DNA of 64,000 nt from Acidobacteriota bacterium (GCA_016213775.1 JACQZR010000102.1:1-64000); one strand, 5' to 3'. Numbered from the stretch's first letter, positions 25,960-33,930 are shown. The notes: generated by a model from the sequence alone, not told the origin. A program made the numbers and translations.

Positions 25960-26459
25960 GCGGCGCCTCCGCAGTTCCGGAGCATGTCCGACGTGACACC
26001 CGCCTTCATGAAGGCCGTCCGGATCTCTTGGATGAGCTGATATACCCGCGACCTCGACTTGCCAGTCATGCGCGCAGCTTCACGCGGCGTACGCTCGGAC
26101 AGCAGGAGGGCGAGTCCTTGCAGGTGCTCCGGCAAACGCGAGACCGCGGCTTCAACATCGAGGCGCACGTCGTAATTCGCTTCCGTATGCGGGTGGGACG
26201 CGCGGCCGTTATCGGCAACCCACTGAGCTTGCCGGCGGTGCTGGGCTGCCAACTGCGCGGCTCGATGCCGCACTACGCCGAACATGAAGCCGCGCAGGTC
26301 GCCGCGATCCGGATCAAACTGGGGGAGCCGCTCCAGGTAATCAAGAAGAAGATCCTGGCGAAGGTCCTCCCAATCGTCGCGCCTGAAGCCGTTGCTGCTG
26401 ACCATCCGGCTTGCACGAATCTCAGCCTGCTGAATGACGAAGGGGTCTACGGAGGTCAC
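25956..26459 (-). CDS. Phage sigma-70-like (ECF-type) factor
   Basis: A 167-residue protein with region 2 (RDDWEDLRQDLLLDYLERLPQFDPDRGDLRGFMFGVVRHRAAQL, about residues 25-70, quoted only as key text DLRQDLLLDYLERLPQFD and GVVRHRAAQ) and region 4 (SRLPEHLQGLALLLSERTPREAAR and GKSRSRVYQLIQEIRTAF). This is the two-domain layout of ECF-like or phage sigma factors. It would redirect RNA polymerase to phage promoters; the repeats at 15412 and 33897 are candidate targets. It starts in an operon with the ParB-like genes. Confidence 0.82.
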   Translation of the reverse strand: MTSVDPFVIQQAEIRASRMVSSNGFRRDDWEDLRQDLLLDYLERLPQFDPDRGDLRGFMFGVVRHRAAQLAAQHRRQAQWVADNGRASHPHTEANYDVRLDVEAAVSRLPEHLQGLALLLSERTPREAARMTGKSRSRVYQLIQEIRTAFMKAGVTSDMLRNCGGAA

Positions 26460-26785
26460 TGCTCCACCTCCGCGGGCATGGCTTCAATCACCATGCGGAA
26501 GGGAAGTCCGTGCCGGACTTCGATCATCTCGACGGTGCCCTGGTTGAGGCGGCCAATCTGCATGAAGAAACGTTCGACCTGGCTCCGCAGACGAAAACGG
26601 TCGAGCCGGAATTCGTTACGTGGAACGTCATCGACGTCCAGCTTCAGTTCCACGAATACGCGCGGCGCCGGGCTGAACTGCGGTTCACCATCGCGGATCT
26701 CAAGTTCCTCAATGCGTCCGAAGTTGATCGCCTGAAACAGCCGGAGGAGTCTTTGCTTTGCGGGGGAGAGGTCCTGAAGGTCCAT
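26456..26785 (-). CDS. Hypothetical protein, early operon
   Basis: A 109-residue protein (MDLQDLSPAKQRLLRLFQAINFGRIEELEIRDGEP in part). A helical N-terminus is followed by a beta-rich segment with FVELKLDVDDVP and VEMIEVRHGLPFRMVIEA. It overlaps the sigma-like gene by four bases and follows the 26789 gene by three, so it belongs to the same transcript. No family recognised; the phage-early position is the only clue. Confidence 0.65.
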   Translation of the reverse strand: MDLQDLSPAKQRLLRLFQAINFGRIEELEIRDGEPQFSPAPRVFVELKLDVDDVPRNEFRLDRFRLRSQVERFFMQIGRLNQGTVEMIEVRHGLPFRMVIEAMPAEVEQ

Positions 26786-26788
26786 CGT

Positions 26789-27118
26789 TCACTCCCCCAT
26801 CCGGCCGCGATTGCGCGCGAGGAATTCATCGACGGCTGCATGCGCGCGCGGCGGCCGCATCGATGCCGGCTCGAAGTCCCCGCGCACGGTACCGCCCTGA
26901 AGACTGCGAAGCAGCTTCACCCGGATCCGGTCGAGCCGCTTCATCAGCGACCAAAGGATGTCGTCGTCGAGACTGTGAATGGCGGCGATGCTGCCGACCA
27001 GCAGTGCAATGTCGTAGAAGGCGTCGCGGATCAGCGCTTCGTGCTCGGCCGAGACCGGTCCCGAAGTCACCGCCGCGTCGGCCACCGACCGCTTGGCGTT
27101 TGTAGCAGGTGAAATCAT
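26789..27118 (-). CDS. Hypothetical protein, first gene of the early operon
   Basis: A 109-residue protein, helix-rich, with a basic stretch (LMKRLDRIRVKLLRSLQGG) and a C-terminal RNRGRMGE. It is the promoter-proximal gene of the operon that runs to the primase. Its start has AGGGAAC upstream, and a perfect 24-bp operator-like palindrome ends 17 bases before the start codon. Function unknown. Confidence 0.65.
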   Translation of the reverse strand: MISPATNAKRSVADAAVTSGPVSAEHEALIRDAFYDIALLVGSIAAIHSLDDDILWSLMKRLDRIRVKLLRSLQGGTVRGDFEPASMRPPRAHAAVDEFLARNRGRMGE

Positions 27119-27134
27119 CTTGTTCCCTGCTAAG

Positions 27135-27158
27135 CCATTTGTGAAATCTCACAAATGG
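27135..27158. promoter_or_regulatory. Operator-like palindrome, site 1
   Basis: CCATTTGTGA-AATC-TCACAAATGG, ten perfect base pairs, centred about 29 bases upstream of the 27118 start codon. Its position over the putative -10 of a TTGACA promoter suggests repressor binding. No repressor gene is identified nearby. Confidence 0.65.
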
Positions 27159-27244
27159 CCGGTTCTCGGCCTGGTGTCAAAGCCTAAGTCATTGAAACCA
27201 CAGATTCAAATTCTCGAAAGATTTTTTCGGGAGGGCCTTCAGCA

Positions 27245-27262
27245 ATTGTGAAATTCACAAAT
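27245..27262. promoter_or_regulatory. Operator-like palindrome, site 2
   Basis: ATTGTGAAATTCACAAAT, with TTGTGAA/TTCACAA arms around one central base. It shares the TTGTGA...TCACAA half-sites of site 1 with one base less spacing, 94 bases away, so the two may be bound co-operatively and also control the divergent plus-strand genes. Confidence 0.55.
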
Positions 27263-27483
27263 CGCCGTTCGCAGCTGGAATCTTTTGAAACTCTATTCCG
27301 CCGTCGCTCAATGGCTTACCGGCGAGCAGGCCACTGGTCTATTGATTCGCCTTCTGTTCGCCTGCTAAGATCGCGTTACATGGAATTCATTCCGGACTGC
27401 TCGGGCAACATCGCCAACGCTCAGGCCACTCGGTAGAACTTCGTCTCGCGGCGTCTTGGCCCCTTCAGTCCGAGGGGACAATT

Positions 27484-28650
27484 ATGCCGATGTACTACAC
27501 GCCTAAAGTGCTTCTGCGGCAAGTGCCAAACGGACTGCTGTGGGACTATTTCGTAGTTAAACGAAAACAGCTTCGAGATGTTTCGTGGGGACGGCTGCGG
27601 GAGACCGATGTGGAGCCGATCCACGATGCACTGCTCAAACTGCCCGAAGCCGACCGCCGTGAGATCGGCGGCCACTTCCGAGCCATCGCCGAAATGGCCA
27701 GGAGGGAATTCACCCCATGGTTGATCCGCGTCGCCCGTGAGCGCGACATCGATCTGGTGAAACCATTTCACCGGAAGTCGTGCGCTTATGAGCGCGCCTT
27801 CTGGATGTTCCTGAAGCATCCGGGTGTGTTCGAAGAGGCCCGCACCTTGGCTCAGTGGGAGCGGCTGCCGCGCCGTTCGATGGAGAAACGAATCGGCTTG
27901 CCGGCGATGGAGCCTGAGATCACTCCGGAGGTTCTGGAGCAATTCGGCCGCGCCATGGCCGACTACTACCAGGAAAACCAAGGGCGCGGCGACCACTGCA
28001 AGGTCGAGCATTTCCTGCGGTCGGGTCACATGGATTTCTTCTTCGCGTATCCGGCGGATTACGCCGACGTGCTGATCGGCTACGAGGACGGCGGTAACTT
28101 CGCGCGCAGGGAGTGGAAGCCCGCCTTCGAGGTGATCATCGGCTTTGACCGGCTGGCGGGATCGCTCGATCTCTACGCCGAAGGCACGCGAGACGTCCGG
28201 GATGAACTGGTCTCGATCTTCGCGCGAACCGTCCTGAAATTGAATTTCGAGCCGCCCCGCGCCACCAAGGCGCCCTACAATCTCCAGTTGTTGCTACAGC
28301 CGGGATTCCAGTTCCCCACGGCGCCCGAGGACAATGTCCGCTGGATCAAGATGCGGACAATCCGGGTGCGAAAGGAGACCAGCATCGAGCAGATTCTATT
28401 CGACGTTGGAAGCGGGGAGGCCAGCCGGGACATCCATGATCTCATCGATGAGGCGCTGAATCAGATGAATCTGCCGCTGGAACGGCTCGTTGCGACTCAG
28501 GCGTCGTTCCAAGCAGGTTTCGAAACAGGCAGGAAGCAGCCGAAGACAGTCAACTTCACCATCACCCATCCGTCCGGCTGCACCCTGCGTGACAGCGATG
28601 AAGACCTCACGCTGCGCCGCTATCTGCGTCAGTGGAATATCGCATCATGA
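27484..28650 (+). CDS. Uncharacterised protein, gene 1 of the accessory trio
   Basis: A 388-residue protein (MPMYYTPKVLLRQVPNGLLWDYF...). I recognise no family. It has a long charged helical middle, a DVLIGYEDGGNFARREWKPAFEVIIGF segment, and a repeated theme of acidic plus aromatic residues; no cleavable signal or membrane helix is apparent. It shares an ATGA overlap with the next gene, so the pair is made together. Being the only large plus-strand genes in a minus-strand prophage, they are a likely moron; defence is possible but unsupported by any known motif. Confidence 0.75.
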   Translation: MPMYYTPKVLLRQVPNGLLWDYFVVKRKQLRDVSWGRLRETDVEPIHDALLKLPEADRREIGGHFRAIAEMARREFTPWLIRVARERDIDLVKPFHRKSCAYERAFWMFLKHPGVFEEARTLAQWERLPRRSMEKRIGLPAMEPEITPEVLEQFGRAMADYYQENQGRGDHCKVEHFLRSGHMDFFFAYPADYADVLIGYEDGGNFARREWKPAFEVIIGFDRLAGSLDLYAEGTRDVRDELVSIFARTVLKLNFEPPRATKAPYNLQLLLQPGFQFPTAPEDNVRWIKMRTIRVRKETSIEQILFDVGSGEASRDIHDLIDEALNQMNLPLERLVATQASFQAGFETGRKQPKTVNFTITHPSGCTLRDSDEDLTLRRYLRQWNIAS

Positions 28651-30098
28651 CCGACTTGGTTCGGCGGTTCTGGCTGCGCTGCGAAGAAACGGAACCACTC
28701 TTTTCCGCAGACGAAATCCGGTGGACACCACCGGAGCAGTTTGATCTGCTGCGCGGCCATGGACTCCTGCGAGAAGCGGCAAGGGCTACGTGGGCAGTCT
28801 GCGACGCGTGCGGCGAAGGCCACGCTGAGGAAGTCGTGTGGATCAGTCGTGGCGCGCCGGGAAGCCTGACGCCATTCATCCCGTGCCCGGCGGTTGGAGG
28901 CGTGCCGATCGAACCGGAACGGCTGCGCCGATGGGCAGCCGATTTGGACCTGACCGCGCTCAAGCTTCGCGAAACCTTGGGCTTGATCGGCGGTTTGTCG
29001 CTGCTGTTTCCGGGGCGCGTTTGGAGCTTAGGCCGACGCCACTTGGCCGGGCGCTTCCGCGATTTCTTTCTCGTATGCGGCGCCGCCCGCGAGGACGCTC
29101 ACGCGATCTGGGAACGGTGCCGTCACATTGTCGACGCGCCCTCACCCGTCATCCTGGTGCCGGCGCGGTCTCCCCAACAGAAGCCGTGGCCGGCGTTCCG
29201 CCTTGCTGACATCACGGCGATCACTGAAGGGGGCCTGACCCTCGACATGGATTACATCGCCGATGCCGTACCGCGGGACAGCTATGCTATGCCGGCAAAG
29301 ACCGTCGCGAGTTTTCCGGTTGGTGATGATGCGAGGTGGGAGGACCTCCGTATCACCATCGGTGAGGGCTCCATTTTCGCGGAGCTTCGTAACGAGCAGC
29401 GAGAGTTCAGTCTGGACGACCTTCAGTTCACTGGCAGCGACGACCGGCTGTGGCAACTGCTCCGCGCATTTGGACGATTTGGCGGCGAGACGCCTGCGCG
29501 CAGTACATCAGTGTCCGGCAAGGACGCTGCCACGTTCCGGAAGCAGGTCAGCGATCTCCGCCAACGCCTGACCACGGTTTTCCCAATCGCGGGCGAGCCT
29601 ATCCGCGCAGTGCACGGCAAGGGAGCCTATCGCTGCCTCTTCCAGATCGGCCTCGACCGCCGGGACGGGTTCCCAGTGCGGCCAGAGCGTTGGGAGGATT
29701 GTCAGCTCCTCGAACTCCGGGATGGTCGTATTCAAATCTCGGTGAAGTCGAAGGAGGTGTTTGCGGCGAGGTCCAGGGACGAAGAGAGCCAACGGCTCAC
29801 GGCAATCGATGCCGGTGAACGTGAAACGGTGCGATCTGAAGAATACGATCTACGTATCCTCGGCTTGGCCACCGAGGCTGGCATTCCAACTGCGGAAGGA
29901 GCCGTGCTGCTCGAGTTCCTGCGCAGCGGCGGCAAGATCTACCGCCGTGGAGACGACAAGGATGTATTGCGGTTCCGTCAACGCCTGCGGGCCTGGATGG
30001 GTATGGATTCTGATCCGTTGCAGTTCATACCGAATCGACGGCTGTGGACGGCCAAATTCGAGTGCGCGACCGTGCGACGGCAAGCAGAGCCAGAATAG
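28647..30098 (+). CDS. Uncharacterised protein, gene 2 of the accessory trio
   Basis: A 483-residue protein starting MTDLVRRFWLRCEETEPLFSADEI; the start is fixed by the ATGA overlap with gene 1. Residues 52-60 (VCDACGEGH) have a CXXC plus His that could bind zinc. The middle is a mixed domain, and the C-terminus (LEFLRSGGKIYRRGDDKDVLRFRQRLRAWM) is basic and may bind nucleic acid. No family recognised. Co-expressed with gene 1 and the downstream DUF433 gene. Confidence 0.75.
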   Translation: MTDLVRRFWLRCEETEPLFSADEIRWTPPEQFDLLRGHGLLREAARATWAVCDACGEGHAEEVVWISRGAPGSLTPFIPCPAVGGVPIEPERLRRWAADLDLTALKLRETLGLIGGLSLLFPGRVWSLGRRHLAGRFRDFFLVCGAAREDAHAIWERCRHIVDAPSPVILVPARSPQQKPWPAFRLADITAITEGGLTLDMDYIADAVPRDSYAMPAKTVASFPVGDDARWEDLRITIGEGSIFAELRNEQREFSLDDLQFTGSDDRLWQLLRAFGRFGGETPARSTSVSGKDAATFRKQVSDLRQRLTTVFPIAGEPIRAVHGKGAYRCLFQIGLDRRDGFPVRPERWEDCQLLELRDGRIQISVKSKEVFAARSRDEESQRLTAIDAGERETVRSEEYDLRILGLATEAGIPTAEGAVLLEFLRSGGKIYRRGDDKDVLRFRQRLRAWMGMDSDPLQFIPNRRLWTAKFECATVRRQAEPE

Positions 30099-30112
30099 GA
30101 GAGGCCCTCTTG

Positions 30113-30427
30113 ATGCAACGCGAATACGTCGAAATGCGCAATGGCGCCTATTACCTGGCTGGCAGCCGGGTTTCATTGGCGTCCATCATCTACGAACATC
30201 GGGATGGAGCCACAGCGGAGACGATCCGCGAGAACTTCCCCACGCTGTCCCTCGAACAGATCGAGGGTGCCATTGCCTATTACCTCGGACATCGGGAAGC
30301 GGCCGAAACGTATCTCCGCGACCTTGAGAGAAAGTGGGAGGAGTTGGAGCGCGCCGCCAAGCCCGCAGATACGGAACTCCAGCGCCGGATCGAGGAAGTG
30401 AAGAAGCGTTCAGGTCATGAGTCGTAG
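30113..30427 (+). CDS. DUF433 protein, antitoxin-like
   Basis: A 104-residue protein starting MQREYVEMRNGAYYLAGSRV, with AGGAG upstream. The core VSLASIIYEHRDGATAETIRENFPTLS followed by LEQIEGAIAYYL is the DUF433 winged-helix pattern, common in VapB-type or orphan antitoxins. It lies 14 bases after gene 2 of the accessory trio. No toxin-like partner is obvious; a transcriptional role for this cluster is plausible. It overlaps the end of the convergent aspartic-protease gene by 13 bases. Confidence 0.82.
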   Translation: MQREYVEMRNGAYYLAGSRVSLASIIYEHRDGATAETIRENFPTLSLEQIEGAIAYYLGHREAAETYLRDLERKWEELERAAKPADTELQRRIEEVKKRSGHES

Positions 30428-30831
30428 AGGCTCAGGAACAGCAAGCGATCATAGTCGATAATTCCAACGCGCAGACGGTCCAGCCAACCAGTCCGGCCGA
30501 CAAAGCTCTTGCTGAATGCCCAGTCATGAGCAAAGTAGACGACTGCTGAGAACTCAACGCCGAGAGTATGCAGGGGCACTTCATGTTCGTTGGCCACAAA
30601 TGACCCCGCCATGGTGATGAAACGCCGAACCAGCCCCGATTCGACATCCAAGCGGAGCGCTTCAGCGTACTTGCGCTCGAAGATACAGTACGCTGCGCCT
30701 GTATCGAGTCTCGCCAGCAGTTCGACTTTTCGGTTGCCAAAATGGAGCTCGATAGGTACGTCGATTCCATCGGCCGCTGCATAGCGATGTGAGACATTGA
30801 ATTCGAGCGATAGAGGCATCCTTATAGCCAA
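30415..30831 (-). CDS. Retropepsin-like aspartic protease domain protein
   Basis: A 138-residue protein with LLARLDTGAAYCIFERKYAEALRLDVE, the Asp-Thr-Gly active site of retroviral-type aspartic proteases near residue 43, and a C-terminal FVGRTGWLDRLRVGIIDYDRLLFLSLYDS that resembles the second conserved block. Single-domain proteins of this kind dimerise. They are often next to DUF5678 genes, as here (10-base overlap). Substrate unknown. Confidence 0.75.
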   Translation of the reverse strand: MAIRMPLSLEFNVSHRYAAADGIDVPIELHFGNRKVELLARLDTGAAYCIFERKYAEALRLDVESGLVRRFITMAGSFVANEHEVPLHTLGVEFSAVVYFAHDWAFSKSFVGRTGWLDRLRVGIIDYDRLLFLSLYDS

Positions 30832-31151
30832 GCCGGAACGAACGGGAGTGGATCTTCTGGAAGGACGTGTATTAGGAACGGGACTTCAATGCCCGCCGCA
30901 ATTGCGGCATCGTATGCCTTGACTCCGTCCGGATCTGCCGCGACCAAGCGGTCACCTTCCACAACTACCCACTGATCCAGATACTTGGCGCGGTTTTCCT
31001 TGAGCCACTCAATTTCGCGGCTACGGTCGCGGAACGGCACCATTCTAGCGGGAGGCCGGTGCTGCAGACGGTCCGCGAAGCGCAGAACCTCCTCCTGCTT
31101 CGCCGGCGGGAGGTGGCGGACTTTTTCCAGAATGGCTTCCTCGAGGCTCAT
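30822..31151 (-). CDS. DUF2281-like/DUF5678 protein
   Basis: A 109-residue protein. Residues 1-30 (MSLEEAILEKVRHLPPAKQEEVLRF) are the DUF2281/antitoxin-like helical start; residues 56-95 (KYLDQWVVVEGDRLVAADPDGVKAYDAA) match DUF5678. Both modules are frequent in pairs with aspartic protease or PIN genes. Here the partner is the retropepsin-like gene. It overlaps the upstream HTH gene by four bases, so it is transcribed with the recombinase cassette. Confidence 0.75.
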   Translation of the reverse strand: MSLEEAILEKVRHLPPAKQEEVLRFADRLQHRPPARMVPFRDRSREIEWLKENRAKYLDQWVVVEGDRLVAADPDGVKAYDAAIAAGIEVPFLIHVLPEDPLPFVPAWL

Positions 31152-31585
31152 GCTTCGCCTCTATTGATAGTACCGGAGCCGGCACCGGCGAGCACACCGC
31201 GCCACTGTTCGCGTTGATCCTCCCACAGTGGCAGACTTGCGATCTTCCGCAATGTTCCTTCCGAAACCGGGAACCGCCCGCCCGGCACCTGGGGAAGCCG
31301 CAAGACTGATTCCTGAATGTCAGGCGCAAGCCAAACGAGCACCATGATCTGGCTGACCCGTTCCCGGCTGATGCACCCGAGTCTGGCCAGATCGGAGTGC
31401 TGGCGGATCTCGCCGCAGTCGATCATCTCCTGAAATTGAAGCGCGAGCGCCACGACCTGCGTGATCCTCGGGTACCGCGTGTACTTCGGCAACTGGGGCG
31501 CGGCCGGCGCCGTCGTCTTCGGCGGGCGGCTGATCTCCCGAACCGCCAGTCGCAGACTGAAACTCACTTCGAAGCTGTTGTTCAC
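31148..31585 (-). CDS. HTH protein associated with the serine recombinase
   Basis: A 145-residue protein. The helix-turn-helix is HSDLARLGCISRERVSQIMVLVWLAP (about residues 62-87), similar to the DNA-binding domain of ParB-like recombination helpers. Pro-rich start (PPKTTAPAAPQLP). Its start overlaps the recombinase stop by four bases; proteins of this kind regularly follow DUF2924-linked recombinases. It may be a recombination directionality factor or a regulator. Confidence 0.75.
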   Translation of the reverse strand: MNNSFEVSFSLRLAVREISRPPKTTAPAAPQLPKYTRYPRITQVVALALQFQEMIDCGEIRQHSDLARLGCISRERVSQIMVLVWLAPDIQESVLRLPQVPGGRFPVSEGTLRKIASLPLWEDQREQWRGVLAGAGSGTINRGEA

Positions 31586-33147
31586 TTTCCGTTCGACCTC
31601 ATATCAAGACAAAGTTGCCGGATGCCCGCCGTCCGGAAGCCGACGGTGACCGTACCGGTGGCACCGTCATACGTCACGCGCTCGACGAGCGTCTTCACGA
31701 ACTTCTCCTGTTCGCGTGACGTCATCTCCGACCAAAGGGCATCGAAATCACGGAGCGCCTTCCGTACACACGCCGTGTCAGTTGTCTGGCTCACCGATTC
31801 AGCCAACTGGTCTCGCACTTCACGAAGTTGGCGCTCGACGACGGACACGCGTTCCTGCAGCTCCGCCATGCGGTCGGTCGCCAGCTTGCCATTCGTGCGA
31901 ATCACACCGGCGATCTCTTCGCCGAGACGTTGCAGCTCCTTCTCCATCACACGCTTTTCGCGCTCCAGCGCTTCGATCCCCGCAACGCGCTGTTCATCAA
32001 GCTGCCGGACGACCTCGTCGACTACAGTGGGATTCGCAGCGATCCCACGAATCTGGTCCACCACGGCTTGCTCGATCACGGGTGCCGAGACGGACCGCGT
32101 CTGGCACGCATTGTATCCCTTCTGGTGTGCGTTCACGCAGACGTAGTAGCGGTAGAGCTTGCTGGGCGTCTTCTGCGTGTAGGTGTGGATCATCCCGGCT
32201 TGACAACTCCCGCATAGCAGGATGCCCTTGAGGACCGCACCGTATTTGTTACGGATCTGTCGTCCGCCGGTCTTGCCGTCAAAGCGCAGGCGGTCCTGGA
32301 CGCGCTGCCAGACCTCGGGATCGACAATGCTCTGATGCTCGCCGTCGTAAACTTGCCCGCCAAATTCGATCTTCCCGACGTAGACCATGTTCGTCAGCAG
32401 GTTGTACAGCCGGTTCTTCATGAAGACTTGACCGCCGGCCGGCGTGCCCTTCCGGGTCGTCCATTCCTTCATGCACCATCCGCGCCGGTTCAGTTCCTGC
32501 ACGACGGGAATCAGGGAACCGTGCTCAAGGTATAGATCGAAGATGGCCCGGACTCGGGCTGCTTCATCTTCATTCACAACCAACGCCGCGCCCTTGTCGC
32601 TCAGATCATAGCCGAGCATCGGAATGCCACCGACCCATCGACCCTTGCGACGCGCGGCCGACATCTTATCCTTGGTGCGCTCCGCGATCATTTCGCGCTC
32701 GAACTGCGCGAACGATAACAGGATGTTCAGCGTCAGCCGCCCGAGTGAACTGGTCGTATTGAACTGCTGTGTGACCGAAACAAAGCTGGCGCCGTGCTTG
32801 TCGAGCACCTCCATGATGCGCGTGAAGTCGAGCAAGGACCGCGTCAGGCGGTCAACCTTGTAGACCATCACGCAGTCGACCAGACCGTCACGGACATCCT
32901 GGAGCAGCTTCTGCAACGCGGGGCGGTCCATGTTCGCGCCGGTAAATCCACCGTCATCGTAGTGACCAGGCAGCGCCACCCATCCCTCACCTCGCTGGCT
33001 GCGGATGAACGCCTCCGCCGCATCGCGCTGAGCGTCCAGCGTGTTGAACTCTTGCTGCAATCCCTCCTCGGTGGACTTGCGCGTATAGATGCCGCATCGG
33101 ATGGCTGAGCGCCGCGGACCTGCGACGATCCCGTTACCGGCGGCCAT
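31582..33147 (-). CDS. Large serine recombinase (phage integrase)
   Basis: A 521-residue large serine recombinase. The catalytic Ser25 lies in YTRKSTEEG; DRPALQKLLQDVRDGLVDCVMVYKVDRLTRS and FAQFEREMIAERTKDKM complete the resolvase domain. The recombinase domain and zinc ribbon follow (LLCGSCQAGMIHTYTQKTPSKLYRYYVC), then a long coiled-coil. It should integrate and excise the element through short attachment sites. Overlaps the DUF2924 gene by 14 bases. Confidence 0.95.
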   Translation of the reverse strand: MAAGNGIVAGPRRSAIRCGIYTRKSTEEGLQQEFNTLDAQRDAAEAFIRSQRGEGWVALPGHYDDGGFTGANMDRPALQKLLQDVRDGLVDCVMVYKVDRLTRSLLDFTRIMEVLDKHGASFVSVTQQFNTTSSLGRLTLNILLSFAQFEREMIAERTKDKMSAARRKGRWVGGIPMLGYDLSDKGAALVVNEDEAARVRAIFDLYLEHGSLIPVVQELNRRGWCMKEWTTRKGTPAGGQVFMKNRLYNLLTNMVYVGKIEFGGQVYDGEHQSIVDPEVWQRVQDRLRFDGKTGGRQIRNKYGAVLKGILLCGSCQAGMIHTYTQKTPSKLYRYYVCVNAHQKGYNACQTRSVSAPVIEQAVVDQIRGIAANPTVVDEVVRQLDEQRVAGIEALEREKRVMEKELQRLGEEIAGVIRTNGKLATDRMAELQERVSVVERQLREVRDQLAESVSQTTDTACVRKALRDFDALWSEMTSREQEKFVKTLVERVTYDGATGTVTVGFRTAGIRQLCLDMRSNGK

Positions 33148-33646
33148 TTTTCTTCTCCGTCAATCCGAAAAACAGCAGCCCGTTCCACTTGGTGCCGGTG
33201 ATCTCCTGCGCGATCGCGCTCAGCGATTTGTATCTCTGGTCGTCATACTCGAAGCGGCCGTCATCAAGCACCTTCACGACGATGGTCTCTCCCTTGAACT
33301 GCTTCACGATCAGACCGCCGGGCATCGGCAACCGTGAGTCGTGGCCAGGGCAGATCGTGGTGACCGCGGTCTGCTCGGTCGGGAGGCCAGCACGCCGCTT
33401 CTCGGCATTGGTCACCACGCGCGTACGGAGCGGCGTGTCGCGGGCGATTCCTCGGGCGAGTTCTCGCGCGGACTCCGGCAGCCCGCCTTCATGATCGGCC
33501 TGCAAGCGCCAGGCGATCTTGCGGAAAAGGAACTGGCGATGCGAGCTCACCGGCTCCTCGCCGAACAGCTTCCGGTGCTCCTCCCGCAGTGCCGGGACGT
33601 TCATCGCGGCGAGCTCGGCGATCTGATCCCGGAGAGTCTTCTTCAT
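33134..33646 (-). CDS. DUF2924 protein, recombinase partner
   Basis: A 170-residue basic protein (MKKTLRDQIAELAAMNVPALREEHRKLFGEEP in part) with the DUF2924 hallmarks SSHRQFLFRKIAWRLQ and YDDQRYKSLSAIAQEITGTKWNG (the last resembling a small DNA-binding motif in phage recombinases). DUF2924 genes nearly always precede serine recombinases. It may help choose attachment sites or be an excision factor. Confidence 0.92.
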   Translation of the reverse strand: MKKTLRDQIAELAAMNVPALREEHRKLFGEEPVSSHRQFLFRKIAWRLQADHEGGLPESARELARGIARDTPLRTRVVTNAEKRRAGLPTEQTAVTTICPGHDSRLPMPGGLIVKQFKGETIVVKVLDDGRFEYDDQRYKSLSAIAQEITGTKWNGLLFFGLTEKKNGRR

Positions 33647-33831
33647 GCGTCAACCTCATTGACATGAGGGCTCTCCGGGCGCGGGTTATCAAGTTCTCCG
33701 TTGACGGATTCTGATGCGCTCGGGGCGGCAGTTTCGACGCGCCGCGCACGTCGGTAACGCTGGTAGGCAACGCCAAGGAGGTGCGCGATTTCGGCGACGG
33801 CGTCGCGGGTCTGGCGGTCTCGGAAATCCAT
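33643..33831 (-). CDS. Small acidic protein upstream of DUF2924
   Basis: A 62-residue protein (MDFRDRQTRDAVAEIAHLLGVAYQRYR...) whose stop overlaps the DUF2924 start by four bases. The N-terminal helix ends in a basic YQRYRRARRV patch; the rest is acidic and disordered. No family recognised. Likely the first gene of the integration cassette, 66 bases from the promoter-like repeat. Confidence 0.6.
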   Translation of the reverse strand: MDFRDRQTRDAVAEIAHLLGVAYQRYRRARRVETAAPSASESVNGELDNPRPESPHVNEVDA

Positions 33832-33896
33832 GTGTGCCGGTCCTTCCGACCCACAACGGTTTCCGCTTTGCGGCCTGCCCGCTGTCTGGTGCTGTC

Positions 33897-33930
33897 AATA
33901 GATACTCACGAGAGTTCGAAACTGTCCAAT
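33897..33930 (-). promoter_or_regulatory. 34-bp promoter-like repeat, copy 2
   Basis: Same 17 + 5 + 12 pattern as 15412-15445, 66 bases upstream of the 33831 start. The variable five bases are GTTCG here (CCAGC in copy 1). Proposed promoter/operator of the integration cassette. Confidence 0.6.

Larger units (their letters stand above)
27119..27483. other. Divergent control region with two related operator-like palindromes
   Basis: A 365-base intergenic region between the minus-strand early operon and the plus-strand accessory genes. It holds two TTGTGA...TCACAA palindromes (separate entries) and a minus-strand TTTGACA at 27175-27181 that could be the -35 box of the early promoter, with the 27135 palindrome covering its -10. 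No coding gene is seen. Confidence 0.6.
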
